Below are positions 6,736 to 7,877 of a stretch of 7,877 nt of DNA, one piece after another; position 1 is the first letter of the stretch; each line of letters starts with the position of its first letter. The notes beneath the pieces were generated by a model. That model had not been told where the DNA came from, searched no databases, and saw only the letters and a list, made by a program, of their open reading frames with translations. A program made the position numbers and the translations under genes. Source of the DNA: Azoarcus sp. (GTDB lineage: Bacteria; Pseudomonadota; Gammaproteobacteria; Burkholderiales; Rhodocyclaceae); assembly GCA_031282905.1 (NCBI GenBank), contig JAITCV010000040.1:1-7877 (forward strand). Direction: 5' to 3'.

Positions 6736-7430
6736 GCCGCGCCGTTCATGCCGGGATCATCGACAGCGGCGCGCTGTCTGCCCAGTATCCCGCAATCGAG
6801 GAAGCTGCCGCCTTCACGATCGACGGCGGACAGCCCAGGCGCGGCGCGGCCACGCCGGATGTCCTCGGCCACGGCAGCGCGGTGCTGGCCATCGTGCGTC
6901 ATCTTGCGCCCGCGGCGCGTTTTCGCGTCGCGCAGGTTTTCCACCAGCACGAGCGCACCACGGCGGCACAGGTGGCGGCAGCCTTGGACTGGCTGGTGGC
7001 AGCGGGCGTCGATCTCGTCAACCTGAGCCTGGGCCTGCGCGAAAACCGTGCCGTCCTGCGCGTAGCCTGCCATCGCGCGGTCAGGGCGGGGGTCGTGCTC
7101 TGCGCCGCCGCGCCCGCGCGAGGCGCGGCGGTTTTCCCGGCAGCCTACGACGGCGTGTGGCGCATGACGGGCGATATACGTTGCGGGCGCAACGAGATAA
7201 CCTGCCTGATGACCGGGCAGGCCGATTTCGGCGCGCATGTCCGGCCCTTGCCCGATGCTGGCGCGGGCGGCGGCGCCAGCATGGGTTGCGCGCACATGAG
7301 CGGCCATGTCGCGGCATTGCTGGCGCGTGACGACGCGCCTTCCCGGCGCGATCCCGAGGCGCGGCGGATATGGCTGTTGCGGCAATTGCGCGCGCGGGCA
7401 AGCTGGCATGGCCCGGAGCGACATTCATGA
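6732..7430 (+). CDS. qhpE: Subtilisin-like serine protease, QhpC leader peptidase
   Basis: QhpE is the S8-family protease that removes the leader from cross-linked QhpC in the cytoplasm. At 232 residues it is a minimal catalytic domain with neither signal peptide nor prodomain, which fits a cytoplasmic processing role. The triad is visible: D11 in GIIDSG, H47 in LGHGSA, and S183 in GASMG, followed by MSGHVAALLA in the place of the usual subtilase helix. The VDLVNLSLG block at 93-101 matches the substrate-binding strand. The segment that normally carries the oxyanion-hole asparagine (AAGN) reads AAAPARG at 125-131, with A129 at the Asn position in my alignment by eye. The ATG overlaps the qhpF stop by four bases (ATGA), with no clear ribosome binding site, so translation is likely coupled. 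Two perfect 10-bp inverted repeats lie within the gene. Confidence 0.92.
   Translation: MSRAVHAGIIDSGALSAQYPAIEEAAAFTIDGGQPRRGAATPDVLGHGSAVLAIVRHLAPAARFRVAQVFHQHERTTAAQVAAALDWLVAAGVDLVNLSLGLRENRAVLRVACHRAVRAGVVLCAAAPARGAAVFPAAYDGVWRMTGDIRCGRNEITCLMTGQADFGAHVRPLPDAGAGGGASMGCAHMSGHVAALLARDDAPSRRDPEARRIWLLRQLRARASWHGPERHS
7105..7131. repeat. Perfect 10-bp inverted repeat inside qhpE (first)
   Basis: CCGCCGCGCC at 7105-7114 pairs with GGCGCGGCGG at 7122-7131 around a 7-base loop, and TTTT follows at 7132-7135. It encodes the AAAPARGAA stretch where the usual oxyanion Asn motif would be. The stem resembles a weak intrinsic terminator within the gene, but four T residues are few, and GC-rich alanine and arginine codons make such stems easily by chance. 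Confidence 0.35.
7255..7282. repeat. Perfect 10-bp inverted repeat at the qhpE active-site serine
   Basis: ATGCTGGCGC at 7255-7264 pairs with GCGCCAGCAT at 7273-7282 around an 8-base loop. The right arm contains the AGC codon of catalytic S183 (7278-7280). No T-run follows. It may be a chance product of GC-rich coding sequence or may slow translation locally. Confidence 0.35.
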
Positions 7431-7877
7431 ACATCCCCGAATCTCCTCCGCGCGCTATTGCCGTGCTCGGCGGCGGCCCGGCGGGCGTGACGACAGCCAT
7501 TGGACTTGTTCGCCTGGGTTACGCCGTCACGCTTTTCAACACGCCGCGCCGTTTCGCGGCGATGGAAGGCGTCTCCGGGCGCGTTGCGCAAGGCTTGCGG
7601 CAGGCCGGACTGGACGAGGCGTTCGCCCGGCTCGCGCCCCCGTCGCCCCGGCGCGTGCACTGGCGCGGCAGGGAAAGCGCCGTCAACATGGAGCGCCTGA
7701 TCGAGCGCCCCGAATTCGATGCCGCGCTGTTGCGCGATGCCGCGCGTCATGGCGTCATGGTACGCGCGGCGCGGGTGGAGGGCTGGCGCGAAACGGCGGA
7801 TGGGCGGGTCGCCGTGTCGCTTGAATCCGGGATGGCCCCGTTCCTGGCCGATTTTGTCGTCGAAGCGCGCGGACGCG
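7427..7877 (+). CDS. qhpG: FAD-dependent monooxygenase for CTQ formation (partial, runs off window)
   Basis: QhpG belongs to the flavin-dependent monooxygenases and is known to hydroxylate the QhpC tryptophan that becomes CTQ after the thioethers are formed. Only the first 150 codons are present, with no stop before the window end; single-domain members of the class usually run about 400-500 residues. The visible part starts with a Rossmann FAD-binding fold, IAVLGGGPAGVTTA at 11-24 with the GGGPAG glycine motif at 15-20. ERPEFDAALL at 93-102 resembles the conserved Arg-x-x-Phe/Leu-Asp segment of these enzymes. The last residues, DFVVEARGR, look like the strand preceding the second FAD contact. 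GGAG at 7415-7418 lies 8 bases before the ATG, which overlaps the qhpE stop by four bases (ATGA). The specific role is assigned from operon context; the flavoprotein class is clear. Confidence 0.88.
   Translation, partial: MNIPESPPRAIAVLGGGPAGVTTAIGLVRLGYAVTLFNTPRRFAAMEGVSGRVAQGLRQAGLDEAFARLAPPSPRRVHWRGRESAVNMERLIERPEFDAALLRDAARHGVMVRAARVEGWRETADGRVAVSLESGMAPFLADFVVEARGR

Overview
The window holds a nearly complete gene cluster for quinohemoprotein amine dehydrogenase (QHNDH), the periplasmic enzyme that oxidises primary amines with a cysteine tryptophylquinone (CTQ) cofactor. All genes are on the + strand. The order is qhpA (diheme alpha subunit), qhpD (radical SAM thioether maturase), qhpC (CTQ-bearing gamma subunit precursor), qhpB (beta-propeller subunit), qhpF (ABC exporter), qhpE (subtilisin-like processing protease) and qhpG (flavin monooxygenase, cut off by the window end). 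The DNA is GC-rich, has Gram-negative-type secretion signals and strong Shine-Dalgarno sites. The system is known from proteobacteria such as Paracoccus and Pseudomonas. I infer a GC-rich proteobacterium but cannot name a genus from this sequence.

Layout. 1-144 is the 5' flank of qhpA, with short CGGTT-type repeats that could bind a regulator; no regulator gene is in the window. qhpA (145-1719) is followed by a 239-bp AT-richer gap (1720-1958) packed with hairpins: a dispersed hairpin repeat, a terminator-like stem, an inverted diverged copy of the repeat, and a GC-rich stem that reads as a terminator on the minus strand. qhpD (1959-3392) overlaps qhpC (3392-3727) by one base. A second copy of the hairpin repeat fills part of the 70-bp gap before qhpB (3798-4934). 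qhpF (4942-6735), qhpE (6732-7430) and qhpG (7427 onward) are tightly packed, with a 7-bp gap and then two 4-bp ATGA overlaps.

How the genes work together. QhpA and QhpB carry Sec-type signal peptides and reach the periplasm unfolded, where heme is attached to QhpA. QhpC has no such signal, only an acidic helical leader. From the known pathway, QhpD installs three Cys-to-Asp/Glu thioether links on cytoplasmic QhpC, QhpG hydroxylates the future CTQ tryptophan, QhpE removes the leader, and QhpF is the likely exporter. All eight QhpC residues needed for the three thioethers and the CTQ are present in the expected spacing.

The system itself is described, so I do not claim a new one. The less expected parts are the repeated hairpins placed just after the qhpA and qhpC stop codons, the terminator-like stem inside the operon, the TTG start of qhpA, and a QhpE that appears to lack the usual subtilase oxyanion-hole asparagine.
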